Shown: piece by piece, positions 1 to 8,565 of the stretch
Layout: every line of letters begins with the position of its first letter
Position numbering within the stretch: position 1 is the first letter of the stretch
Assembly: GCF_900115905.1 (NCBI RefSeq)
Contig: NZ_FOYD01000009.1
Location: 1-64,000 of the forward strand
Reading direction: 5' to 3'
Length of the DNA: 64,000 nt
Source of the DNA: Halopseudomonas formosensis
GTDB lineage: Bacteria > Pseudomonadota > Gammaproteobacteria > Pseudomonadales > Pseudomonadaceae
The notes under the pieces: model-generated
What the model saw: the letters and a program-made list of their open reading frames with translations, nothing else
What the model was told of the DNA's origin: nothing
The model's database searches: none
Translations under genes and position numbers: made by a program

Positions 1-98
1 ACAGACGACAGTCTGGAACTGCACGAGATTACGGTTACCGCATTATCACTTTTCCCCCTTTTCGCTGTGAGGATTCAACACCCGCGCAGCAACCGAAT

Positions 99-217
99 TG
101 CTTGACGACCATAGAGCATTGGAACCACCTGATCCCATTCCGAACTCAGAAGTGAAACGATGCATCGCCGATGGTAGTGTGGGGCTTCCCCATGTGAGAG
201 TAGGTCATCGTCAAGCT
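99..217 (+). rRNA. rrf: 5S ribosomal RNA
   Basis: The sequence has the full pseudomonad 5S pattern. The 5' TGCTTGACGA arm pairs with the 3' TCATCGTCAAGC arm, and the loop segments GAACCACCTGATCCC and CCGAACTCAGAAGTGAAACG are present. The 98 bases before it look like the 23S-5S spacer; the 23S gene itself is outside the window. A strong terminator follows directly, so this is the last gene of an rRNA operon. The exact 3' end is uncertain by a few bases. Confidence 0.96.
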
Positions 218-225
218 TTAAATAG

Positions 226-259
226 AAAACCCCGATCTGGAAACAGGTCGGGGTTTTTT
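226..259 (+). terminator. Rho-independent terminator of the rRNA operon
   Basis: A GC-rich stem, AAAACCCCGA pairing with TCGGGGTTTT, is extended by a CTG/CAG pair around a small GAAA loop and ends in a T-run. It lies 9 bases after the 5S rRNA. Confidence 0.92.
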
Positions 260-261
260 CT

Positions 262-565
262 TTCTGGTAAATACCTGTCATCTGTCAACCGGACCAGCCC
301 GGGTGCGCAGGGGCTTCATTGCCCGTCTTTTTGCCTGCCGTTCCGGGTCTCATATCCCATGCATTTGTTCTCTCCCTCCGCTCAGGTTGTGCATCACGGC
401 GGAGTCCGAGATGCGCTGTCGGCTCTTCTCCGAAGGAAAGAGTGCGATAGGTTTTCCTCGGCTGATCATCCGTGCAGCGTTTGAAGAGAGCCAGCCGCGG
501 TGGATTCCCAACTCGAGTCGGCAGGGGGCTGGGTAGTGTGAGGTGGCGGGAGAGAATCCGGGGGA
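262..565. other. Intergenic stretch without a recognisable gene
   Basis: These 304 bases separate the rRNA terminator from the 3' end of the cardiolipin synthase gene. Short open frames exist on the plus strand, but none has a ribosome-binding site or a recognisable family. I see no repeat or RNA gene. Confidence 0.5.
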
Positions 566-2005
566 TCAGAGCAGGGGACTCATGAAGAACATCAGTCGCT
601 CCAGTACTCGCGCCGGCTTGCTGCGTTGCGCCCAGCGCTCGGGGTCGAGGCGCTCGCTGGAGGTCTCGTAGCTGTCCAGCAGGGCGCGCACTTCCTGGCA
701 GCTGTCGGGGGCGAAGATGGCTACGGTCAGCTCGAAGTTGAGTTGAAAGCTGCGGATATCCAGATTCACACTACCGACCAGTGCCAGTTGCTCGTCCATC
801 AGCATTGCCTTGGTATGCAGCAATCCCCCATCGAACAACAGAATCTCCACTCCCGCTTCCAGCAGGGTGTCGAAATAGGATCGGCTCGCCCATCCGACCA
901 TCAGCGAATCGTTTTTCCTTGGTACCAGTATCTTGACCTGAACGCCTCTGGCTGCAGCCTGGCACAGGGCATCCAGTACCGACTGAGAGGGGACGAAATA
1001 GGGGGTACTGACGGTGATGTTGTGATTCGCACGATAGATGCTGGTCAAAACGGCTTCGTTGATCAGGTCGCCCATTCCGGGACCGGAAGGAATGATGGAC
1101 AGCCAGTGACGTCTTTGCCCATCGGCGGTCGGCAATGTGGGGAATACGCGTACTCCCGTCTCCACCTCCCAATCCCAGGCAAACACCTTGGCAAGCCCAG
1201 CAGCCGCTTCTCCTTCCAGTCGCAACATCATGTCGACCCATTGGCCTACACGTGCTTCGACCTTGAAGTGGGCCGGGTCAGCAATATTCATCGAGCCGGT
1301 GTAGGCAATGCTGTCATCTATCACTACCAGCTTGCGGTGCATGCGCAGATCGATTCTCTGCACCAGGGTCCGGTACAGGCGTACAGGGAGGGCTGCAACG
1401 ACTTCTATTCCCGCTTCACGCATCGCTCGACATGACCTGGAACGGAAGAAACGGCGACTGCCGGCGTGATCGATCAGCAGGCGAACAGTGACGCCTCGGT
1501 TGCGGGCGTTGATCAGGGCGCTGGTGAGTCGCTCCACATACCCATAGGGATGCCAGATATAGGTTTCCAGAACAATGCTGCGCCGGGCCTGATGAACGTC
1601 CCTTATCAGGCGTTCGAAGATATCCTCCGGCGTTCTGAGAATATGCATCGCTCCGTAGTTCAAAGCCCCGATGCCTACCTGAGTCGTCATCAGGCTGTTG
1701 ATTGCCTCGGTCAGTTCGCCGCCGGGCAGGGCATCCTTGTTATCGTGGAATTGTGTGGTGAGATTGGTCAGATAGGGCTCGACCATGGTGTTGGCTCTGG
1801 CGGCACGTTTGCGCCCCAGGTTCAGCTCGCCAAACAGCAGGTACAGTATCGCTCCCACAATGGGGACTATGTAGATGATCAACAGCCAGGCCAGTGTGAC
1901 ACTGACTGGCCGGCGCAGGGCGATGATTCTCAGCGTGACCGCAGCCGTTACCAGCCAGTAGAGCCCGGCCCAGAGCCAGCCAACAATGCTGTGCAGGTAA
2001 TCCAT
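566..2005 (-). CDS. cls: Cardiolipin synthase (phospholipase D family)
   Basis: This 479-aa membrane enzyme condenses phosphatidylglycerol molecules into cardiolipin. Two hydrophobic segments near residues 5-60 form the usual N-terminal membrane anchor (PLDc_N). Two HxKxxxxD phospholipase D motifs follow: one with His223 (HRKLVVID, then GSMN) and one with His397 (HTKAMLMD, then GSVNLD). Length and order match bacterial ClsA. The gene begins 21 bases after tusE on the same strand, so it is probably read as the last gene of the tusDCBE unit. That pairing is one of position; no shared function is implied. Confidence 0.93.
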   Translation of the reverse strand: MDYLHSIVGWLWAGLYWLVTAAVTLRIIALRRPVSVTLAWLLIIYIVPIVGAILYLLFGELNLGRKRAARANTMVEPYLTNLTTQFHDNKDALPGGELTEAINSLMTTQVGIGALNYGAMHILRTPEDIFERLIRDVHQARRSIVLETYIWHPYGYVERLTSALINARNRGVTVRLLIDHAGSRRFFRSRSCRAMREAGIEVVAALPVRLYRTLVQRIDLRMHRKLVVIDDSIAYTGSMNIADPAHFKVEARVGQWVDMMLRLEGEAAAGLAKVFAWDWEVETGVRVFPTLPTADGQRRHWLSIIPSGPGMGDLINEAVLTSIYRANHNITVSTPYFVPSQSVLDALCQAAARGVQVKILVPRKNDSLMVGWASRSYFDTLLEAGVEILLFDGGLLHTKAMLMDEQLALVGSVNLDIRSFQLNFELTVAIFAPDSCQEVRALLDSYETSSERLDPERWAQRSKPARVLERLMFFMSPLL

Positions 2006-2026
2006 GGTGGTCCCGTTTCAGAAGGG

Positions 2027-2362
2027 TTACAGGCAGTTGTCCGGTTTCGGCAATCCGGCGATCTTGCTGGCAAGTTTTGCCGGACTACCCGGAAAGAGTT
2101 TGAGCAGGTACATGCTGTTACCCTTGTCCGCGCCAAGCTCCTGGCCAATGTATTTCACCAGCGGACGCATCGCCGGTGACAGCTGATACTGGGCGTGGAA
2201 GCGTCGCAATGCGTGGATCACATCGTAATGCTCGGGCGTCAGTGTCAGCCCCTCAGACGCCGCCAGTGCTTCGGCCACGGCTTCAGACCAGTCGTCCAGA
2301 TCCCGCAGGAACCCGTCCTTGTCCAGCTCGATCGAACGGCCGTCTACCAGCAGCGCAGTCAC
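2027..2362 (-). CDS. tusE: TusE/DsrC-family sulfur-relay protein
   Basis: TusE accepts sulfur from the TusBCD complex and hands it to MnmA for 2-thiolation of U34 in the Lys, Glu and Gln tRNAs. The 111-aa product has the DsrC fold pattern and keeps the conserved penultimate cysteine (ends PDNCL), which carries the persulfide. Its start overlaps the end of tusB by 4 bases, which points to translational coupling. It is third from last in a tight tusD-tusC-tusB-tusE-cls series on the minus strand, counting cls as the last gene. Confidence 0.95.
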   Translation of the reverse strand: MTALLVDGRSIELDKDGFLRDLDDWSEAVAEALAASEGLTLTPEHYDVIHALRRFHAQYQLSPAMRPLVKYIGQELGADKGNSMYLLKLFPGSPAKLASKIAGLPKPDNCL

Positions 2363-2658
2363 CAGCTCACCACCTTGGTACGCTCCACGCAGAGCTCCAC
2401 CATCATCGCGTGAGTTATTACCCGAGTTCGCCCAGGCAGATCATCCAGAGCCAGACCGCGTGCCTGCAGGTCCACATCCAGAGCGTACAGTGCAATGCTT
2501 GCGGGCAGATATTCCAGCGAGTCCCGTGTCGCTGTGCCAGGCAACAGGCCATAGACTGCTTCCTCTATCAGCAGCAGTGCCTGACCTGCGTTGATCGAGC
2601 GCAGACAGCTCGCAAATCTGGTCTCAGCGTGGGGCGAGTGTCGGAGAATATGCAGCAT
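2359..2658 (-). CDS. tusB: TusB/DsrH-family sulfur-relay subunit
   Basis: This 99-aa product is the small subunit of the cytosolic TusBCD heterohexamer that passes sulfur from TusA to TusE. It starts MLHILRHSPHAETRF, typical of DsrH/TusB, and ends in the family-like tail with a conserved Trp near the C-terminus. Assignment rests on length, on the start pattern and on its place between tusC and tusE. It lies 21 bases after tusC and overlaps tusE by 4 bases. Confidence 0.9.
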   Translation of the reverse strand: MLHILRHSPHAETRFASCLRSINAGQALLLIEEAVYGLLPGTATRDSLEYLPASIALYALDVDLQARGLALDDLPGRTRVITHAMMVELCVERTKVVSW

Positions 2659-2679
2659 GATCGGATTCGCCTCCTCGGC

Positions 2680-3033
2680 TCAGAGCGTCAGAACCTGGTC
2701 GTAATGTTCAATGAGGGCAGCAATTTCCGCGTTGTTCAGAACCCGCGCGTCCAGCATGCACCGATTTGCCTGTATTCCACGGTCGCCCAGCGAATGCTGG
2801 CAGACCAGCACATCCTCAACACCATACAGCGGAAGTGCCTGCAAGTTAGCCGCCAGGGATTTCTGGGCAATCTGCGCGGCATCCTGCCCCTTGATCAGCT
2901 GAAATACGCCATCATCCATGAACAGAATGCCGCAGGGGACCCCAAAAGCCGCGGCTGACAGCGCTACGTCCAGGGCTTCGCGGGCCTGGGGACGGGCAGG
3001 CGAGTGGCGGCTGATTACCAAGAGGCTCTTCAT
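2680..3033 (-). CDS. tusC: TusC/DsrF-family sulfur-relay subunit
   Basis: A 117-aa DsrE/F-type protein. It starts KSLLVISRHSP and continues with ARPQAREALDVALSAAAFG, the usual TusC beginning, followed by a GILFMDDGVFQL segment. In the family, TusC is the scaffold between TusB and TusD and holds no catalytic cysteine. It starts 2 bases after the tusD stop, so it belongs to the same transcript. Confidence 0.93.
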   Translation of the reverse strand: MKSLLVISRHSPARPQAREALDVALSAAAFGVPCGILFMDDGVFQLIKGQDAAQIAQKSLAANLQALPLYGVEDVLVCQHSLGDRGIQANRCMLDARVLNNAEIAALIEHYDQVLTL

Positions 3034-3035
3034 GA

Positions 3036-3434
3036 TCAGGTCCCGAATGTAACGGCGCGATCAGCAGACTGCAGGGCATCGACCCACTGGCCCAGCCCGG
3101 ATAGTTCCCACGGCTCAGCCGTATTGGCTGCAGGACGGTCCCAGCGCTCGGCTTCGGCGGGGTTCAGCACTCCCCGGCGCAGGGCGGCCGCGATGCAGAC
3201 TACCGCGTCCAGATGGTTATCCTGAATGAACTGGCGCCATTCTGCACCGATATCCTTTTCATCCTGGGGCACGACATTGAGCTGTGACGCTAGCAGTACG
3301 CCGTCCCGATAGAAGAACAAGCGACTGATCCGGTGACCGGCTGCCAGAACGGCGCGGGAGAACTCCAAGGCGCTCCGGGCGGCGGGGTCCTGAGGGCCAG
3401 CAAGCAGGGCGATAGCAAAATCCATTGATTGCAC
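3036..3434 (-). CDS. tusD: TusD/DsrE-family sulfurtransferase subunit
   Basis: A 132-aa DsrE-family protein. TusD carries the active cysteine of the TusBCD relay. The matching residue here lies in DAVVCIAAALRRGV (about residue 79), in the position of the family's conserved Cys. The N-terminus DFAIALLAGPQDP and the FFYRDGV segment are typical. It is the first gene of tusDCBE-cls. The gap to the upstream yccA-like gene is 63 bases and holds a terminator-like hairpin, so the promoter must lie very close to the start or transcription must read through. Confidence 0.94.
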   Translation of the reverse strand: MQSMDFAIALLAGPQDPAARSALEFSRAVLAAGHRISRLFFYRDGVLLASQLNVVPQDEKDIGAEWRQFIQDNHLDAVVCIAAALRRGVLNPAEAERWDRPAANTAEPWELSGLGQWVDALQSADRAVTFGT

Positions 3435-3442
3435 CGATCAGA

Positions 3443-3475
3443 AAACAAGGAGGCCCGCCAGTTGGCGAGCCTCCG
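3443..3475 (-). terminator. Hairpin terminator between yccA-like gene and tusD
   Basis: On the minus strand a 12-bp stem (GGAGGCTCGCCA with TGGCGGGCCTCC, one mismatch) is followed by TTGTTTTC. It lies after the yccA-like stop codon and only about 8 bases before the tusD start. It may end yccA transcripts or attenuate read-through into tus. Confidence 0.6.
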
Positions 3476-3497
3476 GATTATAGCGAAAGTCGCCGGC

Positions 3498-4169
3498 TCA
3501 ATCGCTGCTGAACACACCCAGCAACTGCAGCAGACTGAGGAAGAGGTTATAGATGGAGACGAACAAGGTCACTGTGGCCAGGATGTAGTTGTCCTCACCG
3601 CCATGGATGATGGCACTGGTCTGATACAGGATCACTGCCGAAGAGAACAGCACGAAGCCAGCGGAGATGGCCAGTTGCAGGCCGCTCATCTGCACGAAGA
3701 AGCTGGCCACAACGGCGCACAGCAGAACGACAAATCCAGCCAGAATGAAGCCAGACAGGAAGCTGAAGTCCTTGCGGGTCATGATGGCGTAGGCCGACAG
3801 ACCGAAGAACACCAGGGCGGTCATGCCCAATGCCATGGTAACCAGTTGGGCACCGTTGTTCAGCGACAGGTAGAAGTTGAGCAGCGGGCCAAGGGTGTAG
3901 CCCATGAAGCCGGTCAGCGCGAAAGTCAGCACCAGACCCCAGCCGGAATTGCGGGCCTTGTGGATGCCGAACAGCAATCCGTAGAAGCCGACCAGTGTGA
4001 TGATCAGACCGGGATGGCGGAGATTGAGCGTCATGGAGATGAAGGCGACGACGGCGCTGAAGGCCAGCGTCATTGCCAGCAGGGAGTAGGTGTTGCGAAA
4101 CAGCTTGCTTACTTCTGCTTCATTTACACCGGCCTGTTGCAACGTGGTATGACGTTCTTGCATTTGCAT
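3498..4169 (-). CDS. yccA: Bax inhibitor-1/YccA family membrane protein
   Basis: This 223-aa protein has seven hydrophobic stretches and the BI-1 signatures GFMGYTLGPLL and a C-terminal LATVTLFVSIYNLFLSLLQL segment. E. coli YccA interacts with the FtsH protease and modulates its action on membrane proteins; that role is inferred here from family. The start at ATG 4169 (MQMQERHTTLQQ) is preferred over a start 38 codons upstream, because the upstream extension is not family-like. A TATGAT -10 box lies at 4219-4224 on the minus strand, with a weak TTTGAT -35 box 17 bases before it. Confidence 0.88.
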   Translation of the reverse strand: MQMQERHTTLQQAGVNEAEVSKLFRNTYSLLAMTLAFSAVVAFISMTLNLRHPGLIITLVGFYGLLFGIHKARNSGWGLVLTFALTGFMGYTLGPLLNFYLSLNNGAQLVTMALGMTALVFFGLSAYAIMTRKDFSFLSGFILAGFVVLLCAVVASFFVQMSGLQLAISAGFVLFSSAVILYQTSAIIHGGEDNYILATVTLFVSIYNLFLSLLQLLGVFSSD

Positions 4170-4290
4170 GGTTGAAGGCTCCAGTAGTTGTAATGCAGAT
4201 GATCCTTTCATGTCTTGGATCATACTAGTTAACCTTGGACAATCAAAACATCCAATTCTCAAAAACGTTACCTGATGCGTCATTATCCCA

Positions 4291-4318
4291 TTGACTGCGA
4301 ACCAGTTTCCGGTAGTAT
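4291..4318 (+). promoter_or_regulatory. Probable promoter of tRNA-Ser
   Basis: A TTGACT box and a TAGTAT box are separated by 16 bases, ending 10 bases before the tRNA start. This is a good sigma-70 arrangement for a stable RNA gene. Confidence 0.65.
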
Positions 4319-4328
4319 TGCCGGCCGT

Positions 4329-4418
4329 GGAGGGATGGCAGAGCGGTTGAATGCACCGGTCTTGAAAACCGGCAAGGGTTAACGCCCTTCCAGGGTTCGA
4401 ATCCCTGTCCCTCCGCCA
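4329..4418 (+). tRNA. tRNA-Ser (anticodon TGA)
   Basis: A 90-base class II tRNA. The acceptor arm GGAGGGA pairs with TCCCTCC, the anticodon loop is CTTGAAA with anticodon TGA, and there is a long variable arm, a GGTTCGAATCC T-arm and an encoded GCCA end. The last 14 bases are repeated at 17476-17489 and form the left attachment site of the integrated element, which leaves the tRNA intact. Confidence 0.97.
4405..4418 (+). repeat. attL: attL, left attachment-site repeat (14 bp)
   Basis: CTGTCCCTCCGCCA at the 3' end of tRNA-Ser is identical to 17476-17489. Bases just outside differ on both sides, so the direct repeat is exactly 14 bp. Integration into a tRNA 3' end is the usual habit of P4-type tyrosine integrases, and such an integrase gene lies beside the other copy. 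Confidence 0.88.
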
Positions 4419-4430
4419 GATATGTAACTC

Positions 4431-4460
4431 AAGGCCCCGAACTCCGGGGCTTTGTTGTTT
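4431..4460 (+). terminator. Terminator just inside the element, after tRNA-Ser
   Basis: AAGGCCCCG and CGGGGCTTTG form a stem followed by TTGTTTTT. It closely resembles the hairpin at 17503-17531 on the far side of attR. The element therefore appears to bring its own copy of the tRNA terminator. Confidence 0.75.
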
Positions 4461-4695
4461 TTAGGGATTAGCAGTCCCCCACTTGATCCCCCATTCTGTC
4501 GGCGCGTGACCGTTCCCCCATCACTTGAAAGGTACTCCCAGCGGGGTGGCCGGTGCGGGTAATTCGATCCCCGGCCCTTGGCTATATACCGCGCAATGCG
4601 GGCGGCGGTTGTTGTTTCGTTGTCGGCATTCGGGCTAGGCGGGGCAGGCGCTGGCGATTGGCGATAGGGCAACTGCATAGCTTCATGCGTAGGGG

Positions 4696-4800
4696 GTGCG
4701 AACCTTGCGCGAACTTAGGGTGCGTACTTCCCGTGCGTACTTGGTGCGTACCCGTTCAAGTGCGCGGAGAAGGTGCGTGAAAAGTGCGCGGAGTGCGTGA
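4696..4800 (+). repeat. GTGCG-type direct repeat cluster
   Basis: GTGCG recurs at 4696, 4720, 4733, 4744, 4760, 4773, 4784 and 4793, often as GTGCGTAC, GTGCGCGGAG or GTGCGTGAA, with spacing of 9 to 16 bases after the first gap. All copies point the same way. No gene is evident from 4461 to 4841. The cluster could bind a protein such as a replication initiator or the integrase; function is unknown. Confidence 0.55.
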
Positions 4801-4841
4801 AGCATTGCCGTCCCGTCTTACCTTTTCGCGCTGGTGCTTCC

Positions 4842-4922
4842 GGGGTCGTTTGCGGGAGGGGGCGGAATCCTACGCTAAGGCTTTGGCCAGCGATATTCTC
4901 CGGTGAGATTGATGTGTTCCCA
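4842..4922 (+). repeat. Tn5393 left terminal inverted repeat (81 bp)
   Basis: It begins GGGGTCGTTTGCGGGAG and ends GATGTGTTCCCA. It is the inverse of 10231-10311 with 4 mismatches. The last codons of tnpA lie inside it. Confidence 0.95.
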
Positions 4923-7760
4923 TCCGAGCGGCGAAACATGGGCCAAGAGATCGGGCGATAGCAGCTTTCCATCGCGTTTCTGGTTTGCAACGACCTCGCC
5001 GAGCTTCATGGTGTTCCAGAAGATGATGATGGCGGCGAGCAGATTCATGCCGGCGATGCGGTAATGCTGGCCTTCGGCGGAACGGTCGCGGATTTCACCG
5101 CGGCGGTGGAAGCTGATTGCCCGCTTCAGCGCATGATGAGCTTCGCCTTTGTTGAGCCCGATCTGGGCACGCCGTTGGAGTTCGGCATCCAGAATCCAGT
5201 CGATCATGAACAGGGTGCGCTCGACGCGACCGACTTCCCGCAGGGCTGTCGCGAGCTCGTTCTGCCGCGGATAGGAGGCGAGTTTCCGCAGAATCTGGCT
5301 TGGCGCGACGGTCCCGGCAGCAATGGTGGCGGCGATGCGCAGGATGTCGGGCCAATTGCGCTCGATCATGGCTTGGTTGACCTTTCCGCCGATCAACGCT
5401 CGCAGGTGCGCCGGGGCGGCCGACGGATTGAACGCGTAGAGCCGTTTGGATGGCAGGTCGCGGATGCGCGGAGCGAACCGGTAGCCGAGAATGGCACATG
5501 CGGCAAAGACGTGATCGGTGAAGCCGCCCGTGTCGGTGAACTGCTCGCGGATATGGCGTCCAGCATCGTTCATCAGCAGGCCATCGAGGATGTAAGGCGC
5601 TTCGCTTGCCGTTGCAGGAATCACCTGGGTTGCGAACGGCGCATATTGGTCGGAGACGTGGCTATAGGCTTTCAGGCCCGGGGTATTGCCATATTTCGCG
5701 TTGACCAGGTTCATGGCCTCACCTTGCTCTGTAGCGACGAAGAACTGTCCGTCGCTCGAAGCCGACGTGCCCATGCCCCAGAACCGGGCCATGGGTAACG
5801 CTGCCTGTGCCTCGACCACCATGGCCAGCGCCCGGTCATAGGCTTCGCCCTCGACATGCCACCGTCCAATGCGGATCAATTCCCAGAAGGTGTGGGTGTT
5901 TGTCGCATCCGCCATTTTGCGCAAGCCGAGGTTGATCCCTTCCGCCAAGATAACGTTCATTAGCCCGATCCGGTCAGCGCAGGGTGCTCCTGTGCGCAGA
6001 TGGGTGAACGCTTCGGTGAAGCCGGTCGCCGCATCCACCTCCAGCAGGAGATCGGTGATGCGCGTGGGCGGGATCTGCTTGTAGAGATCGAGCACCAGAT
6101 CTTCGGCGCCTGTCGGCGCGGCGGCTTCGAGTTTCTCGATATGCAGAACGCCGTTTTCAATCGACCCGCCCGGGATCGTGCCTGCGCGAGCGGCACGGCC
6201 AAGCTCGCGCAACCGCATGTCGAGGCGAGCTTGCCGGTCTGCCAGCCATTCCTCCGGCCGCAATGGCACAGCGAGACGACCGCCTTCCGCGATGGATTGT
6301 GCCGGAACGAGTGCGTGTTTCAGATCGCCATAGCGCCGGGACCTAGTAAGCCAGACATCTCCGGAGCGGAACGCATCGCGCAGATGGAACAGCACCGCGA
6401 TCTCCCATAGGCGAGCGTCGCCAGCCCTCTGGGCCCGAAGGTGGCGATGCCATTTCGAGCTGGGCCGCAAGAAGCTGGTCATCGCGGCATCGTTCAAACC
6501 GGTACGAAGGGCCGTCACCGCTTCCAGAAGCGGCAGTGCAACGGGCGCAGCTCGCAGATCGAGCAGGCGCAACATGCGTGGAGCGTATCGGCGGAAGCGG
6601 TGATAACCGTCGAGCACATGATTGAGCGGATCGTCGGCCATGGTGGCGGTCAGCCTGGTTGCCATTGCAACAAGGGTTTTTAAGCCGTCCCACCCTGACC
6701 CACTCGCGATGACATCGCCCAGCGGCTGGCCATCATCCTGTGCATCGACCAGGGCGCCCCCGATCTCGGCGAAGGATTTCAGGGTGTCACGCACCACCCC
6801 CGCTTCGTCTGCGACCTTTGCATGGCAAATACGCTCCGAAGCACGGTAGAGACGGCCGACGATCCGGTCGTGGGTTTCGACCACTGCGTCGGCCAACATC
6901 GCCTGCCATTCCGAGACGCAAACAGCCAAGATCGCAAGCCGCCTGTCCTCCGGGAGATCGCGCATGCCGTCGGCATAATACCGTTCACCCTGCCTGCGCA
7001 GACGAGTCACCCGATGGGCAGGAACGCCGGCAAGCAGATCCTCGGGGAGATCGATGCGTTGCAGATATTCGAGCCGGTCGAGCAGCCGGTTGGCCGACGA
7101 AGAGTTCGAGCCAGGCTCGAACTGGCGCAGCCACACAAAACGGGTCACCCGATCATCAGCCGTCTCCTCGAGCAATGCCAGCAACTGTTCTCGGATCGAC
7201 ATAGGCAGCCGACTGGCGATCCTCGTCTCGATGCGTCGCTCGGCATCGACGAGAGCCGCGGCACAAAGCCGCTCGATCGTGGATGTCGCGGGAAGGACAG
7301 TGCGGGTGCGTCGGCACTCGGCTACGAAGCGACGGGCGATATCCTCGTTCGACACCGCCATCTCGGCTTCTCGGAACAACCATTCCTTCAGCTCGCTCGC
7401 ACCACGTCCGGAGAAGGTGCGGAAGCCGTAGAGCCCCCGTAACTCGGCAAGATGCTCGTGCCGTGTTTCCTCGCGGGCAGCATAGTCTACGAGATCGTCG
7501 GCACCCAGGCCAAGCTGCGCTCCGATAAATTCGATGACCTCTGCAGGGATCAGTTCGCCTGGAGCCAGCACCCGGCCGGGATAGCGCAGGACACACAATT
7601 GCAGGGCGAAGCCGAACCTGTTGTGAGCGCGCCGACGCAGCCTGATATGCCCAAGGTCTTCATCACTCAGCGTATAGTGCTTGAGCAAATCCGTCTGTGA
7701 AGTCGGCAAGCGCAACAGCGCGTCTTTCTGCCGATCGGTTAGAGTGACGCGACGCGGCAT
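4875..7760 (-). CDS. tnpA: Tn3-family transposase TnpA
   Basis: A 961-aa replicative transposase with the usual Tn3-family length. The N-terminal DUF4158 DNA-binding part starts PRRVTLTDRQKDALL. The C-terminal DDE part includes VSDQYAPFATQVI, the GGFTDHVFAACAILGYRFAPRIRD stretch (residues about 745-775, with the catalytic Asp in TDHVF) and RRGEIRDRSAEGQHYR near the end. It acts on the 81-bp ends and forms cointegrates that TnpR resolves. It is divergent from tnpR across 125 bases. The frame is complete, so the transposon is likely active. Confidence 0.96.
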   Translation of the reverse strand: MPRRVTLTDRQKDALLRLPTSQTDLLKHYTLSDEDLGHIRLRRRAHNRFGFALQLCVLRYPGRVLAPGELIPAEVIEFIGAQLGLGADDLVDYAAREETRHEHLAELRGLYGFRTFSGRGASELKEWLFREAEMAVSNEDIARRFVAECRRTRTVLPATSTIERLCAAALVDAERRIETRIASRLPMSIREQLLALLEETADDRVTRFVWLRQFEPGSNSSSANRLLDRLEYLQRIDLPEDLLAGVPAHRVTRLRRQGERYYADGMRDLPEDRRLAILAVCVSEWQAMLADAVVETHDRIVGRLYRASERICHAKVADEAGVVRDTLKSFAEIGGALVDAQDDGQPLGDVIASGSGWDGLKTLVAMATRLTATMADDPLNHVLDGYHRFRRYAPRMLRLLDLRAAPVALPLLEAVTALRTGLNDAAMTSFLRPSSKWHRHLRAQRAGDARLWEIAVLFHLRDAFRSGDVWLTRSRRYGDLKHALVPAQSIAEGGRLAVPLRPEEWLADRQARLDMRLRELGRAARAGTIPGGSIENGVLHIEKLEAAAPTGAEDLVLDLYKQIPPTRITDLLLEVDAATGFTEAFTHLRTGAPCADRIGLMNVILAEGINLGLRKMADATNTHTFWELIRIGRWHVEGEAYDRALAMVVEAQAALPMARFWGMGTSASSDGQFFVATEQGEAMNLVNAKYGNTPGLKAYSHVSDQYAPFATQVIPATASEAPYILDGLLMNDAGRHIREQFTDTGGFTDHVFAACAILGYRFAPRIRDLPSKRLYAFNPSAAPAHLRALIGGKVNQAMIERNWPDILRIAATIAAGTVAPSQILRKLASYPRQNELATALREVGRVERTLFMIDWILDAELQRRAQIGLNKGEAHHALKRAISFHRRGEIRDRSAEGQHYRIAGMNLLAAIIIFWNTMKLGEVVANQKRDGKLLSPDLLAHVSPLGWEHINLTGEYRWPKP

Positions 7761-7885
7761 ACATGTTCCTTTTTCAAAATCTGATAGCGTTCAAGACGCT
7801 TTGTTTATGAAGCTGGTTGAGATACATTTCCAGAGGTCAATGCAATCGTGGCCGAAGCGCCGCCTCAAACCAACGTTTGTGATAC
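7761..7885. promoter_or_regulatory. tnpA-tnpR intergenic region, expected res site
   Basis: This 125-base divergent gap lies where Tn3-family elements with divergent tnpA and tnpR keep the res recombination site and both promoters. It is AT-richer than its surroundings. I could not delimit the individual resolvase subsites by eye. Transcription of strAB in Tn5393 copies without IS1133 is known to come from this side. Confidence 0.6.
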
Positions 7886-8500
7886 ATGCTGATCGGATAT
7901 GCCCGCGTCTCCAAAGCCGATGGCTCGCAGTCTCTCGACCTGCAGCACGACGCCTTGCGCGCCGCAGGTGTCGAACGGGACAATATCTATGATGATCTTG
8001 CTTCCGGCGGTCGTGATGATCGCCCTGGCTTGACTGCCTGCCTCAAGTCATTGCGTGACGGCGATGTGCTGGTGGTCTGGAAGCTCGATCGCCTCGGACG
8101 ATCGCTTGCCCATCTGGTCAACACGGTGAAGGAGCTGTCAGACCGCAAGATCGGCCTGCGGGTTCTGACTGGAAAGGGCGCTCAGATCGACACCACGACT
8201 GCGTCCGGTCGCATGGTGTTCGGAATCTTCGCCACCTTGGCCGAGTTCGAGCGGGATCTGATCCGAGAGCGCACCATGGCGGGTCTCGCCTCCGCGAGAG
8301 CGCGCGGTCGCAAGGGCGGACGAAAATTCGCGCTCACCAAAGCTCAGGTGCGTCTCGCGCAAGCCGCCATGGCCCAGCGCGATACTTCAGTTTCCGATCT
8401 CTGCAAGGAACTCGGCATCGAGCGCGTCACTCTCTACCGATATGTCGGTCCCAAAGGCGAGCTCAGAGACCATGGAAAGCATGTTCTCGGACTTACGTAG
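7886..8500 (+). CDS. tnpR: Serine resolvase TnpR
   Basis: A 204-aa small serine recombinase that resolves cointegrates at res and represses tnpA and tnpR. The start MLIGYARVS holds the catalytic serine at residue 9. The LDRLGRS segment, the ATLAEFERDLIRERT helix E region and a C-terminal helix-turn-helix (VSDLCKELGIERVTLYRYV) follow in the normal order. strA begins 65 bases downstream. Confidence 0.95.
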   Translation: MLIGYARVSKADGSQSLDLQHDALRAAGVERDNIYDDLASGGRDDRPGLTACLKSLRDGDVLVVWKLDRLGRSLAHLVNTVKELSDRKIGLRVLTGKGAQIDTTTASGRMVFGIFATLAEFERDLIRERTMAGLASARARGRKGGRKFALTKAQVRLAQAAMAQRDTSVSDLCKELGIERVTLYRYVGPKGELRDHGKHVLGLT

Positions 8501-8565
8501 CAACTCGTTTCTTTTCGCAGGTTGAGCCACCTCCGCGCTTCATCAGAAAACTGAAGGAACCTCCA

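Noticed and set aside
4379..4678. Minus-strand frame of 99 codons overlapping tRNA-Ser and the terminator
   Set aside because: It runs through the tRNA and hairpin, has no family pattern and no convincing ribosome-binding site.
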